Part shown: positions 35,304-47,525 of the stretch, piece by piece
Position numbering within the stretch: position 1 is the stretch's first letter
Layout of the letters: each line of letters starts with the position of its first letter
Made by a program: the position numbers and the translations under genes
Notes under the pieces: model-generated
Databases searched by the model: none
What the model was told of the DNA's origin: nothing
What the model saw: the letters and a program-made list of their open reading frames with translations, nothing else
NCBI GenBank assembly: GCA_011319805.1
Contig: SJRY01000236.1
Span: 1-64,000, forward strand
DNA: 64,000 nt
Direction: 5' to 3'
Source: Macrocybe gigantea
Lineage: Eukaryota > Basidiomycota > Agaricomycetes > Agaricales > Callistosporiaceae

Positions 35304-36987
35304 ATGTTCTTTTGGACATTCCTCACCCTTCCTTTGGCGCTCACCGCATCGATTACTCGTGCCCAAGACGCTAACGAGATTCATGTCGGCAAACGACTTC
35401 CGTCTCCTACATGGCATCATTCCGACGACCACCATGTGCACAGATTATTCGGCCGTGCCCCGGGCGATGCAGTCGATTTTGCACCAGTGGGCTCTCCAGG
35501 TACTAGCCAAAACGGATTTTTGTTTTGTTTTCGCCTCACGCTACCGGATGTTGACGAACTGCAATAGCATGGTCCAGCGGTTTTCCCACCTCTACGCCTG
35601 ACGCATCCAAGCTTCCAACCGAATGGGTGGATGCTCTGAACGCTGCTGTAGCCGCTGGCAAAATTCCAAATATCCCCCAAAGCAGCAACACGCCCGGTGT
35701 CAATCCCGTCTATCCACCGGGTGTCAATCCAGATGGTCCCGAGGTTTGTTCGGCTACGCACAAATGCATAAATCCGGGCGATATATGGGATGCTCCTCCA
35801 GGAGTCTTTGGCACTTCCTTTGATGACGGCCCCGTTCCTGTCGGTACCGTTTCACCGATCGTTCTTCTTCATTTCTGATAAACTCTCCAGGAAGGCGCTA
35901 GGCTCCGTGATTTTCTGCAGAACAACAGCGTGACCACTACCCACTTTATGATTGGAGTGAACATCTTGCAGAACCCTCAAGAATTCCTGGCAACGTTCAA
36001 TGGCGGAGCTGACATTGCCGTTCACACCTGGACACATCCGTATATGACGACTTTGAGCAACTTGGACATTGTCGCCCAAGTTTGTCTTTTTTTTTTTTAA
36101 CTAAGAGATCATTTGCCTGAAACTTACGGCGATCGCGCAGCTGGGATGGTCAATGGTGCTGATCCGGAACTCCACCGGCGGGCGCGTGCCCAAATTTGGC
36201 GCCCACCATTCGGCGATTCCGATAACAGAGTAAGGGCTATCGCCAAGGAGGTGCGGTGTAGTCCACGACATTCATGGACATGACTCACTTTCGCACAGGT
36301 GTTTGATCTGACAACGATAATCTGGAATCGAGAGTGAGTCAACTTGACGTTCTCTATCGAGCAAGCAGCCTGACGAGAGTCTTCATTCAGCACCGAAGAT
36401 TGGAGTTTAACAACAGGAGCAACAACGCTGGATAAAGTCCATTCATCCCTGCAGCAATGGCTAACCGGTCAGTCTTCATGATATATATGTGCGTGACCTT
36501 CTACCTACGAAATATCCATATGACCCGCAGGTCCCAAATCCCCCGGCCTGATCATTCTGGAACACGAAATAAGTGACCAGGCCGTCCAAGCATTCATCGA
36601 CGCATTCCCTCTAATCAAATCCAATGGGTGGAATATCGTCTCAGTGACACAGCTCGGTGGAAGCAGCACGTATCAGAACGCCCAAAACTCCACGTCGCCA
36701 GTTACATCCTCCGGTATCTCGGCAGACCACACTTCAGGAACCTCTGCGGGTTCTCAGTCTCAATCCACTCAACCCAGCAGCAGGTAAATTTCCTCACTGC
36801 AAAATTTGTTCGTCGTTGACCTATGTACAGTAGTAGTTCGAGCAGTCCGACGACGACGGGAAACGGATTTGCATCGTCTAAAATTCCTCCCCCTCAGAGC
36901 TCCAGTGCCGCCGGTCATTCACTCTCCAGCGTCAGTCGGCTTCCAAGTTTGGCTTTCGGCGCCGTCTTCGTGGCATTCATGACATGA
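35304..36987 (+). CDS. GPI-type chitin deacetylase (CE4), one frame break
   Basis: The enzyme removes acetyl groups from chitin to give chitosan in the cell wall. ATG 35304 gives a signal peptide (MFFWTFLTLPLALTASITRA). The NodB fold is split over exons: TSFDDGP (motif 1, catalytic and metal Asp), FMIGVNILQNPQEFLATF, VHTWTHPYMTTLSN (motif 2, H-x3-H), LGWSMVLIRNSTGGRVPK, WRPPFGDSDNRVRAIAKE (motif 3), TTIIWNR-DTEDWSLTTG, GLIILEHE (motif 5). The C-terminus is a long Ser/Thr-rich region and a hydrophobic tail (LPSLAFGAVFVAFMT), the usual GPI-anchor pattern. At 36,195-36,197 a run of three T replaces the four that would keep VPKFWRPPFGD in frame; this is the only break. TATA-like sequence lies at 35,203. 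Confidence 0.85.
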
Positions 36988-37539
36988 TATTTTCTTATTC
37001 ATTGTTTCAATTTCCGGCTTGCGAACACACCGTCATATCCTAATGCCCATTGAAAATTCGGACTGGGGACTTTTTACGGGTTGCCACGCCTATTTGATGA
37101 CCTACTATGTAGTCTATATCGACCTAATAGTCACTCACTCGTGTTATTCATTCATTACCTTTGTATCCTTCCAGTCGTAGCACCTCAGAATATCCTAGTA
37201 GTTTGAGGATACAAAATGAAAATGCGTGCTTCGGATAACTGCATAAGGACCAGTCTGACAGAATATCTTGACCGCATCATATAATTACTATATTTCACAA
37301 AGCGCCGAGCAGGAGAGGGTATATGCAAGTAGAAACCCCAAGAGCGTAGCAAGTCGTCATATCGTGATCTGGTTCGTCGGAAATATGGTGAAACTAAAAG
37401 GCTACATTAGAAAGTCGTTAAAATTTGTAGAATAAGACCCTGAAGATGAACCAAGAAGCGGGGGCGTCTCGGTAGGAATGAAGGGGCAGTGTTCTAGAAC
37501 TGGGTCACATGAGACTAGGCCACTTGAGTCTCAGTCCTT
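36988..37539. other. Convergent intergenic region
   Basis: The chitin deacetylase and the kinase end here from opposite sides. The sequence is AT-rich with no coding frame, hairpin or repeat that I could support. Confidence 0.5.
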
Positions 37540-39845
37540 CTAGCCATCGCATATACAGAAGATCTGCGATGGGGATTTCCTAGTTGGTGAGGCCGGTGCA
37601 TCAGAAGGAGTAGAGGCATCTGCAGAAGTGGAAGGAAGCCCAGAGATCTCCTCGTGTTCCTCTGTTACGACGAGACCCTTGGAAGTCATTTCGCTTTTAC
37701 GAATGATGCGTTTATGAGGGAACAAGCCGCGCGAAGTCTGTACATGTTGTCGCACGGCAGGGTTGCTAATTTGAAACATCAACAGCCGAAATAACCTGGG
37801 AGATGCGAAGCCTTACTCGTTAATGCCAGCGAGGATGTCAACAATGATGTTGTATGCGAGTTCAGGATTGACCTCCTTGAGTTCTGCGAAGCCTCGCGAA
37901 AGCATGCTGAGCGACTCGATCTCATGAGCGTCAATGTCGTCACGAATAGCCTGGAGAAGAAACCACGGAGTAAATCTTGATCGGGGCGACGAAATTAAGC
38001 CGACTGACCTTCTGCAAGATTGGAATCACCACATCATCTATCATTGATCGACCCGCCTTCGCAGTCTCGCCTAGTCCCCGTGTGTGGACGTTTGACGACG
38101 TTGGCGATGACAAGCTAGCATCTCGTCTTATGCTTCCAACATACTCCGCCGAAAGCCTCAATGATCCGACTGGGTCGACCTTCTTTACTGGCCGGATGGT
38201 GTCGACGCCGTTTCCGAGATCAGCCTCCCGTAAAACTGTCCCAGGACCATCCGAAGTCGACCGTGCGGCATAGGACGACCGCCGCGAGGGCCGAATAGAT
38301 CCGCTATACGCGGGTGGAGCTCCTAATGGCGGAGTATTGTTGATGTCGGTCGCCGGGTTGCCGGGGAGCACATCGTCCGGCGATTCACTTTCAGACAGCA
38401 AGGCCTGAATGTCTTTTTCGGGCGATGCGGGTTGCGCGGATTTGATGATGACTGTGGAATGTGCTGCCTGTGAGTTCATGCCAAGTCCACCTTCGACAAT
38501 AGGATCGCTGCCTTTCGTCGCGGCTGCTGTGTCGATGGAAGACGGGTGCCCTTCCTCATATTCCGCTGCTTCCTCTATCCCTTGTCCTATGCTCGACACT
38601 GTTGAAAAGTCTTTCGCCATGCTCCGGATGGTACCCATGGCCGAAGAGCGTATTGTGTCAAAATTCCATTCACTCCTTATCGTCCCACCGTTCTCAAAGG
38701 ACAGTGTATTCCTGATCGTGGGCTGATATGGTTGTTGCCCTTTTTGTGGAGAACGCGCTCGCCAGTCCTGGTAGCGTTCAATCAACTCGGTTAGATATGA
38801 CGTCTTCTTAGCACCGCGTATGAAGCGGTGCTGAAGAAGCTCGTTTGCGGTTGGCCGCTGGTACGTATCGCGTAAGCAAGAACAAGAAGGTACAGGCGTA
38901 ATCATATCCTTACAGCAGCTGAATCCTTGGTCAAACATAGCGAGACGAAGTCTTTGAATGCAGCCGAGAAAGGACCCTCCAGAACGGGCGGTCTTGCCTT
39001 TGGAATGAGGAATAGGACGCGCATAGGGTGATATTCAGCCAAAGGTGGTTCTCCCTTCGCCATCTCGATAGCAGTGATGCCCAAACTCCACATATCCGCC
39101 TTGGCGTCGTATCCGGCCTGCCGAATGACTTCGGGCGCCATCCAGAAAGGAGTCCCTACAAAAGTGTGTCGTAAAGTGTTGGTAAGCTGAGCAGCGACGC
39201 CAAAATCTGCCAATTTGACTTTGCCGGAAGATGAAAGCAAAACGTTCGCGGCTTTGATGTCTCGATGGATTGTGCCTTCTGTATGAAGATAATCCAAACC
39301 AAGCAACAGCTCGCGGCAGATGACGGCGATGTGGGCTTCGGAGAAAGCGCCTGGCTTCAAGAGATCGAGACAAGAACCTCCTGCGAGGTATTCCATAATT
39401 ATCCACAGCTTGTATTGCACCACGAAAGAACCGTAATATCGTGTCACGTATTCAGAGTCACATTGAGCCAAGTTTGCGATTTCTTGTTGGATTTCTGATA
39501 TGTCGTCATCCGAATCCTCCAAGTCTGGGTGGAAAAGACAGACAGTTCCAGTCTCTTTCAGACGAATAGCAGGCAACGCGCCATACCTATCTGCTTGACG
39601 GCCACAATTTGCTTGGTCTCGTTGTGCATGGCCTTGTAGACGATCCCAAAACTCCCTGTCCCAAGTTTCTCGAGCAAAGTGTACTGACTGGCGGGATTGT
39701 TGCTAGGGATTGGATAAGGTTCGCGGAGTTGGGGCTTGTGCTCCGCCTGGGGCGACGAAGGAGGTGAACGGGTGAAGACTCTCGGCTGTGGCTTTAATGC
39801 ATCGTCAGATTCGCTTCGCTTTCTGAGACGGGATCCGGGAGTCAT
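37540..39845 (-). CDS. GCK-type (Ste20-related) protein kinase, Kic1/Nak1-like
   Basis: Kinases of this group act in the RAM/morphogenesis network upstream of NDR kinases and in septation. ATG 39845 opens a short basic tail; the kinase domain begins [19 protein letters not shown] (Gly loop), VAVKQI (ATP Lys), [32 protein letters not shown] (catalytic loop), [10 protein letters not shown] (DFG), [20 protein letters not shown] (activation segment), [20 protein letters not shown], then [16 protein letters not shown] across an intron. The C-terminal half (about 350 residues) is disordered with repeated DTIRS/GTIRS-like motifs ([20 protein letters not shown]), then a conserved end ([35 protein letters not shown]). 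I join all exons in phase and see no break. The length is about 690 residues. Confidence 0.88.
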
Positions 39846-40441
39846 GGCGGGTGAAAGGCAGGATCAAGACGAATGCGAATAGCAGCGAGACGTTGCCTCT
39901 GACCTCATGCTACTGATTGACCAAGCATGACCGATTTTTACACGTGCAGATGCCACAGCTATCCATCATGACCTTCTTTTCTCACCCGCCAAGGGAGGGG
40001 GACGAAAAGGCCGAGGGAAATATTCCGGACACCGATGGAAAAAAGCGCAAGAGAAGGCTCACCATTGTTCGCTCGAGCCAGTTTAAATGTCGATCTTTGG
40101 CTGAATTGACAAGATCACACGTCAAATTGCCACGGACTTGTAGGGAAGGGGAAGTAAGCGCCGGAGGATTCGCAGCTCTGCGATGAATAGGGAGGGACAG
40201 GGAGGAGAAGGGAAGGAGGAGTAAGAGGTCCTTTATTACGTCAGTCGCAATGGAATTATACGGTTTGGAAGAGATGCGCCTCAAACAACCCAATTTGTTT
40301 TCGAGTGTTGCATGGTCATATCATTGGGGCATGCAGATATTCGTGCGGCATATTAAAAAAAAAAAGACAAAAGAACAGCAAGGACAGGCAATGCATAGCC
40401 CACTTCCAACTCGACAACACTTCCCAACTTCAGTCAGCGTT
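39846..40441. other. Intergenic region between kinase and L35
   Basis: This holds the kinase promoter (leftward) and the 3' flank of L35. Short A-runs occur near 40,350. A plus-strand frame at 39,917-40,186 exists, but its codon use and composition do not look coding. No gene is supported. Confidence 0.5.
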
Positions 40442-40993
40442 TTATGCCGCCTTCACTGCATATTTCCTGATCGGGAAGTTTTGGTCCTTCTTCTTCTGCT
40501 TTAGTGTCTTCAGTGACCGTTCGTGCTGGGGAAAAAAAAAGAATATGATTGGTTCGGGGCATAATAAGGCAAGGCGTAGCCGACGTAACACACCTTGGTC
40601 ATGCGCCGTCTGATAGCTCTCGTCTTCTTCGGCCTGAGGTCAAGAGGAAGGTACTTTTTGTTCTTGTAGTATTCCCGCAGGTTTTGCCGCGCTTTTTGGT
40701 TCATGACCGTTAACACCCGTGCGATCGATTTGCGGACCGCAGCGCTGTCAGAATGCTCTATCAGTTATCATCGCAGCGCATCACGGCAGCGATGCCCTCA
40801 CATCTTCGTCAGCTTCGATGCAGAGCCGCCAGCGATCTTCTGGACCCTCAGCTGGAGAAGCTCATTCTTCAACTCCAACAGTTGTTTTGCCAAGTCATTC
40901 TTGGACCTGATGCATGTCAATTAATGAGATTCGTCGCGAAAACGACCGCGCGTACTTGGACTGCAGCTCGTAGGCCTTGACTTTTCCCGGCAT
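40442..40993 (-). CDS. RPL35: 60S ribosomal protein L35 (uL29)
   Basis: uL29 sits at the polypeptide exit of the large subunit. ATG 40993 gives [13 protein letters not shown] across a first intron to [20 protein letters not shown], then [12 protein letters not shown], then [40 protein letters not shown] and, after a last intron (about 40,528-40,594), [20 protein letters not shown], ending KYAVKAA. Every part matches the eukaryotic protein. The very 3' exon is short, as in many fungal ribosomal protein genes. Confidence 0.93.
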
Positions 40994-41277
40994 GGCGTTT
41001 TGCTGGTGTCTGTGCAACAAGTCAATAAAGATCCCGGATCACAAGACATAGCGATAGGATGCGAGTTTCGCGTTCAATTCTGCTCCTGGATCGCTCCACA
41101 GCACTCTGGCAGCACAACAAGCGCAATAGACAAACAAGACGGTGGTACATACCTTGAGGAGAGTCTTTCGTATAGCGATCACAGGCCTTAGAATCGCTCA
41201 GGTGCAGTGTCCCAAACCTTATTCCGTATAACTATATCGTTGTTCCCACGCCTTAAAATATACGCATCTAATCTAAT

Positions 41278-42488
41278 CTAACGAGTTCCTATCTGATTGT
41301 CGCTATTCCACTTGACCAACTCCGAGAACTTCACCAAGTTTCCGCCGAATATATCCAGGGAACTGTCTGTCTGGTCATATCATCCTTTTCAACATATTTC
41401 CAGAGCGGCGCACACCTTCCATAGGTCAAGTCGACTTTTCCTCCAGAAAGTCTTTGCACGCGTTCGAGGTCCTTGACATCTGCATGTTCGACTAGGTCAA
41501 ACTCTGACCGGCGCAGCGCGGAAACCTCTGCTAACCGTTTGCACCTCCCGCATAAGTAGTTGGTATGGTTACCCATTCTCCAAGCTCTGTGAAAACGGGT
41601 TAGTCGAAGCCCAGAGTGCCGAAACTATTGGGCTTACTGGAAACGAGATCTTCGTCAATACCCTGACATAGACCTTCGACGTCGGCAGCATGCACCAGGA
41701 ACTCGCTTCGAATATAATTAGCCCAAAGTGTGTATCTGAAACAGCGAAAGATTACCTGCAATAACTCGACAGAAGATTCAGGCTTTCTTGTCTATCACTT
41801 GAGTTCTATAGACCGCGATTTAGGAGATGGTTAGCGTACCTTGTGTGATCTCCATGTCGGTTATGTCTTGCCACTTATTCATGGCTACGAACCACCCCTG
41901 GCCCCGCCGCCGACAACTAACCTCTGTAAAACCTATGAAGCCGCCAAATCAAACAACGTCCCTCACCTAACGTCGACAACAAGCCTATCCTTCCCCACGA
42001 CAGATGCCATCCTTTTCAGCCTGTCCAGACAGAACTCTGCATCAGGGAAGAGAAACGAAGTTACGATAACCTATCCGGTGTAAACCATGAGGATAAAAAG
42101 ACGACTGCACGATCCGCACTTTAGATGCGCCCGCTTCTAGCCACTCAAGGGCGTTCCCGTCATTGATTCCTCCTCCGATCTGCAGCTCGCCTGGCCAAGC
42201 TCGCAAGGCATCTCTCGCGGCATCCTCATTCCCGGGACCGAGTTTGATAACATGGCCACCAAAGAGTCCGTGCTGCCTGTACAATGCCGCATAATATTCT
42301 GGAGGATGACTAGTGCGGTAAACGGGTCAAATCACTGTTTACCTTATTACAGCATGCACTTACCGCGAAATAAAGTTGACTTGTACCGAGTCCGTCCTGT
42401 CTGAAAGTGTCCCTCCAACGATCTGCTTGACCTTTCCTTGATGCAAGTCGATGCAAGGCCGGAAAACAGTTCGATGTGCTTCTGTCAT
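41278..42488 (-). CDS. HIS6: His6: ProFAR isomerase of histidine synthesis
   Basis: The enzyme opens the ribose ring of ProFAR to give PRFAR, the fourth step of histidine biosynthesis, on a TIM-barrel. ATG 42488 gives [19 protein letters not shown] and [20 protein letters not shown]. Next are [40 protein letters not shown], then [20 protein letters not shown] over an intron, [29 protein letters not shown], a part around [11 protein letters not shown], then [20 protein letters not shown] and ALDIFGG-like end, KFSELVKWN. At least six introns, mostly 45-70 bases, are needed; I joined the major ones in phase. The length of about 260-270 residues fits the family. Confidence 0.85.
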
Positions 42489-42743
42489 GTCGGATCGATA
42501 TGTTCATGTGCGAATGACATTGTCGCGGATTACATAATAAACGCGTCCACACATCGCGCCGACCAACCCATTCTTCACGTTTGGCTACATGTGGGAGCAG
42601 TTCTTGGATCTGCACCCGGCCACAAGATCCATGTTCATGCGCTCTCAAAAGTTTCCACGACCGTTAAATTTAGCAGTACATCTTGATCTCAAGCCCTAGT
42701 CAGCTGACAGGTGCAATATAATACACGGCTTGCGGCAGGCATA

Positions 42744-44878
42744 TCAATATTCCAAAGAGTGTTCAAGAATCTTTGCCAGATGTTCTCGGCCATCAAATCC
42801 GGCGACATCGCCAATACCGGGTGCGAGGTCGAGGACCCGCCTCTGTGGAATCGTTCCTTCCACTAGCATGTCGATATCTCCTGACTTGTATCTTTTTTAT
42901 CGGCAACAGTATTAGGTTAAAAAGCCAAGAAAATTCGGGAATGCGACTAACCCAACAGCTTTTAAGCCGCGCGGCACACCTAACCCATCAAGGAAGCGTG
43001 CAATGGACTCGTAGAGGTGGAGACCGATTTCATTGTCAGGAATCTTTGAGATAGACGGGTCAGAGACATTCGTCGAATTGAAGATGGCTAGTGCTTGGCG
43101 GTGGCGATCGGGAGACGAAGGAGCGGTGAATTGGAAAACTAGAATGAGGCAGACAACACAGTGAGTAACCTACGACTTTGTATGCAACTTGGTGGAGTTC
43201 GTACCTGCTGGCCCAGTCAAAGCAACGCTAAACGAGGATTCAGTTCGCGATCGTCTTGCTTCCAAGGTAGGACTGACCTGACACCATGGGGAATGATTGG
43301 CTGATCGACAACGTATCCCGGGTGCTTATACTTGGGACCCTTCTTGTTCAAGCCAGATATCTGGAAAAAAGAAATTGGCACGGGAATGGGAAACGAAGCA
43401 CACGTCACCTCACAGGATAGCTCATTCCATGACAAAGGTGCACGCCCGCATTTCCAAAACCGATGCCAGCAAAGGACGCAGCCAAGCTGAGATGCAACGC
43501 CATCAGGGTGTAATGAGCACAGAAAGTAAATGGAGACCGACAGCATTTGCCGTCTAGCTTCTGCGTCGTCATTTCCCTTTGCGATGCGGGGCAAATATTT
43601 CACGGTAGTTTGAAGTGCCCACAGTGAGAAGATGTCCGCGACGGGATTGCTTCCTTGGTAGGCAGGCCTGAGGATGGGGTTTGCTGGGCGAGGAATGCGT
43701 TCCGTGTAACTATTTTTTAATCGGTGGAAACTCTGTTCCTGCGAGCAGAATTAATCCCTTACGGTATAGCGGTGTAACTCTCCATGCTGTGGAACAGTAC
43801 GTCCAGACCCGCACTGATCTGAACAGCGATAGGACACGATTCCGTGTTATGCGTATCCTATCCGAACGTGAATGGCGTACGCCTCCACATCAGTTGGATA
43901 GAAAACCAACCACAATGCCCAACACGGGCTTCATCGCCCGGTTTGATATCCCAGTCTTGAATGAGCGCGATGTGATATCTAGAATAGCTGTTCCAGTGGT
44001 CTCTGATCCCGTACCAGCCGTCGTGGGTATAGCGATCAGCGGTTTAAGAGCCTTCTCAATGGGAAGGCCCTTGCCGATGGGAGCATTTACGAAATCCATA
44101 AGGTCAGCATCCCTGTAGACAGAAAACCTACATAGGATTGTCATCAATCGGGAGTATCGGCTAACACAGAGGAAAGCAAATACAAATTCGCTGCCTTGGC
44201 AGTGTCGATGACGCTGCCGCCCCCTACTCTGGAAGAATGATTGAGATGACCCTGTCAACAGAGTCACGAGGACGTACGCTAGGAAATGGCTGAAGTCGTG
44301 CTGCCTTGCCCAAGAAATAGCCTCTCGCCAGCTAGCTTCCGTGGGCTCAACGGCCACCTTGTCGAATATTTCAAACGGGAGGTCAGAGACTGACTCCAGT
44401 GCCGCTATAGCCTGAGGAGAGAAGGTGTGTCCAAGAGATTGCACGTGGATGGATTCGAGCATACCGCTTCCATCGGACGGAGCTTGGCAATGTTGGAATC
44501 AGTGAACACTGCGACCTTTAACTGCACATGAGAAACGGGAGACAAAACGGTGAATTCTCCCAACGCCACCTTCCGAGCTTTCATATTCTTTAGGTCCATG
44601 CCGACCTCTGCTGTGGCACCATCGCCAAATCTGAGGTTGGACGCGGCAACCTAGGTGTTCCTCAACAAAATGCGAGGCGACGCGAGATGAGGATCTGGTA
44701 CTTCAAATGCATATTCCTTTTGAACGGCGTTAATAGGAGAGGCAAACTTTCTGAGTTGGTTGAGGGATTGCGAATGATGATGGGTGTGCGGGTGAGGGGT
44801 CGGGGAATGGCAAGGACAGGTAGTGTGCTGTGAAGCGTTGATCAAGCGCAGGATAGCATTGCGGGAGACAGCAGCCAT
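42744..44878 (-). CDS. Hydroxyacid-oxoacid transhydrogenase (ADHFE1-like)
   Basis: This mitochondrial, iron-dependent alcohol dehydrogenase family member transfers hydride between hydroxyacids and 2-oxoacids. ATG 44878 gives [20 protein letters not shown], a basic N-terminus that fits import. Family stretches follow: [59 protein letters not shown] (nucleotide binding), [78 protein letters not shown] (metal His), [35 protein letters not shown] and, at the end, [11 protein letters not shown]. More than ten introns; those I checked are in phase. A TATATATA lies 40 bases upstream of the start codon on this strand. The gene is divergent from the aspartic protease. Confidence 0.88.
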
Positions 44879-44917
44879 GATGGAAGTAAGGACAGTCCTG
44901 GGAGGTCAGAAGCTTCT

Positions 44918-44925
44918 TATATATA
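44918..44925. promoter_or_regulatory. TATA-like element in divergent promoter
   Basis: TATATATA is palindromic and sits 40 bases before the transhydrogenase ATG and about 170 bases before the protease ATG. Distance favours the transhydrogenase. Confidence 0.45.
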
Positions 44926-45091
44926 CGGATAGCCGATATACTTTTACATATGGCAAGGAGTACGGTTGGCTGTATAGATCAATCAATTATAGGTCGCCAA
45001 CAAACAAGGTCAGGCTGACTGTCATCCCGACAATCCAAGTCGTTCTTTATCCCTCACTCACCTTCCTTCTCGGTGCCCGTTTCTTTCTCTC

Positions 45092-47301
45092 ATGAATCTT
45101 CATTCCTTTCTTCTCTTCCTGGGGCTCTTTGCGAATGCCACGACGCTAGGCTACAGACTGTCTTTTAAGCAAGTCAAGCATCAGCCCACTCTGGAACGCA
45201 GGAGCGCAGCAGATGGTCCCAGCGGCTTGCAGCTCTCTGTCGCTGCCACGGATTCGTCGAAAGGACTTGATCTCAAGTGTGTCTTACATCTACCTCTTCC
45301 TGGTTACTCTACTTGACTCGATGGGACAGCACTGTCCATGACCTGATTTACATGGCCAACGTGAGCACGGTCATCTTCATCTCTATACCATGATTTTGCT
45401 CACGCTTTCGTTCTAGATAACCGTCGGAGGCCAAGGTACCGTCATTGAAGCGACTTGCAATTCAACATACTTAGTCTTCCTGCAGAGTATGTCGTGCAAC
45501 TAGACACTGGTTCGTCGGACCTTTGGTTAAAAGGCGCCACGTCCCCGTTGCCGAACACCAATCAGACGGCGAGTTTTTGTTGCTTCTCTACGCATTCGCC
45601 TAATGCTCTCTTCTTCTCTGCAGGCGACCACATACAACCTGACCGTAATTCGTATTTTCATCTGCTTCTGGGCCAAGATAACTCACTTAATCACTTAATC
45701 ACAGTATGCCATTGGTTGGGCCTATGGTCATGTTTCCTACGCCCCTGTCACCTTTGCAGGGTTTGTGTCTTCCCATTGATGTGCCCGTTATACAGTGAGC
45801 TTGATTTATGCTTTCCGTAGATTATCCATACCCTCCCAGGCTTTCCTTGACGTGTCTGCTGCTCAAAATCCTGCACTTGGCTATGGCGCAAATGGTATCG
45901 CCGGCTTGGGGTTCACGTCGCTCTCCACCATTGATGCTCTAGTCAATTCGACGCGCTCGTCTTCGGGACGCAGTCTGCTGTACAACATGTTCAGTTCTAA
46001 TCCATCATCGCCAAACTTCCTTGCTTTTTCCCTGCAGCGCAGTACAGAGACGGGGGACGAAGTGGAGGGCAGCTTTTCTATAGGTCGGCTTTTACAACCT
46101 TACTGCTGCGTCGCTTAATTTAATCTGTTTCGTTCCTAGGGGAGTATGAACCTGCATATGCCTCCGTCGCAAATCAGACAGCCATTCCGACCTGGCCTGT
46201 CAGATCGCCGACGAGATGGAATATCCTTCTGGATGCCGTCATAATTGGCGAGAAGATCGTCATACCTACTACCAACGTTGTTGGCGCCCCAAATAACAAG
46301 GCTGTCGTACTGATGGACAGCGGTTCTTCGTACACGTACGTCTGATTGGCTATTCGTTGCATGTTAATCTAAACACTGGATTTCAGGTATGCTCCGAAGG
46401 AGATTTGCGATGCTATATATGCCAACATAACTGGCGCTCAGTACGATCCTGGTTTGGGCCAGTGGATCGTGCCCTGCGAATACGAAATTGACATGGCTCT
46501 CCAAATAGGGTTTGCTTTCCTTTTCCTCTCGCTGGATGCATGCCTTCTGACGATCCACAGTGGACAAATTTTTCCTGTGCACCCTCTCGATGTGACTCCT
46601 CCAGGTCTAGTTGATCGTTCGACGTGCGTTGGTTCATTTGTTCCCCAGACCGTGTCCGTCGGCCAAGGTGAATTGTAAGTGCCACAGTTGCTGATGTTGT
46701 CAGGCTGTTTTTCAACTGTGTTCAGCGATTGGTTGATTGGCGACAATGTCCTCCGATCAATGTACTCGATTTACGACTTTGGAGATTTTGACAGCAGTGG
46801 CAAGATGGGCAGTCCTTACATGAAATTGCTGTCTATCATTGATCCAGACGAGGGCTCTGTCGATTTCCACAAGGCCCGCGGTGGAAGGCAAGGACGAACA
46901 TAACATACCAGGGGCTCGATGGCGTCTCAATCGCTCCTTCATTCTCCATTTCTCAAGATGTTTCCAATGCGCTAGAAATGATTGGCAAATACCTTCCGGC
47001 CATGCTCGCCATTGTGGCCCTGAACGCCCTGATCCTCGTCGTGCTCGTCGTTGTGGGCAGTGTCGTCTGGTGTCGCAAGCGCCGGCCAAGGGCACTCGAA
47101 AGGACAGCGCGCGGAAGGCTGACCCCGATGCCCATGAACCCGAGAAACAGCTACATTCCCGGCACTATGCCCGAACCTCACACCTATCAGCCAGTATCCA
47201 TGGCGCTGACGGAGGACACGTTTGTTCCACCGTCGCCTGCATTCCACAACATGGAGGGCTCGCCGCTCCGGCCTGGCGATAGACCAAAATCCATCGCTTG
47301 A
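45092..47301 (+). CDS. Membrane-anchored pepsin-like aspartic protease
   Basis: ATG 45092 gives a signal peptide (MNLHSFLLFLGLFANATTLG). The A1 fold has both catalytic motifs: LDTGSSDLWL near 45,505 and VVLMDSGSSYTYAP near 46,310. Further family stretches are PSQAFLDVSAAQNPALGYGA, GIAGLGFTSLSTIDALV, YNMFSSNPSSPNFLAFSL and DWLIGDNVLRSMYSIYDFGD. After the protease domain come a Ser-rich stalk and one membrane helix (LPAMLAIVALNALILVVLVV), a basic stop-transfer (CRKRRPRALER) and a Pro-rich cytosolic tail of about 60 residues. It is therefore a type I membrane protease facing the outside or the vacuolar lumen. Introns are short; several acceptors are certain. Near 46,881-46,890 the frame must shift by one base between KARGG and ITYQGLDGVSIAPSFSIS, in a GG/GGAAGG context; a missing base is the simplest reading. 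Confidence 0.82.
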
Positions 47302-47525
47302 TCTGTTTGTAATGCTCACGATTCCCTATGCTGCTGTGTATTAGTCTCCCTCCCACTTGCTTATGGACAATTTTCTTTTCTCCCTCTCCATACACCGCTT
47401 CCCCGTGAATCTTACGGACACGCACTTATTCTTCACATAATTCCATTCCCTTGGAGATGGTATAATATTTGTTGTTCTGCGTCGGCATTATCTATATGTT
47501 GTCCTGGGTGTCAATACAAGCTGTC

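Noticed and set aside
39917..40186. Plus-strand ORF of 89 codons upstream of the kinase
   Set aside because: It lies in the kinase promoter, is basic and low in information, with no splice or homology support.
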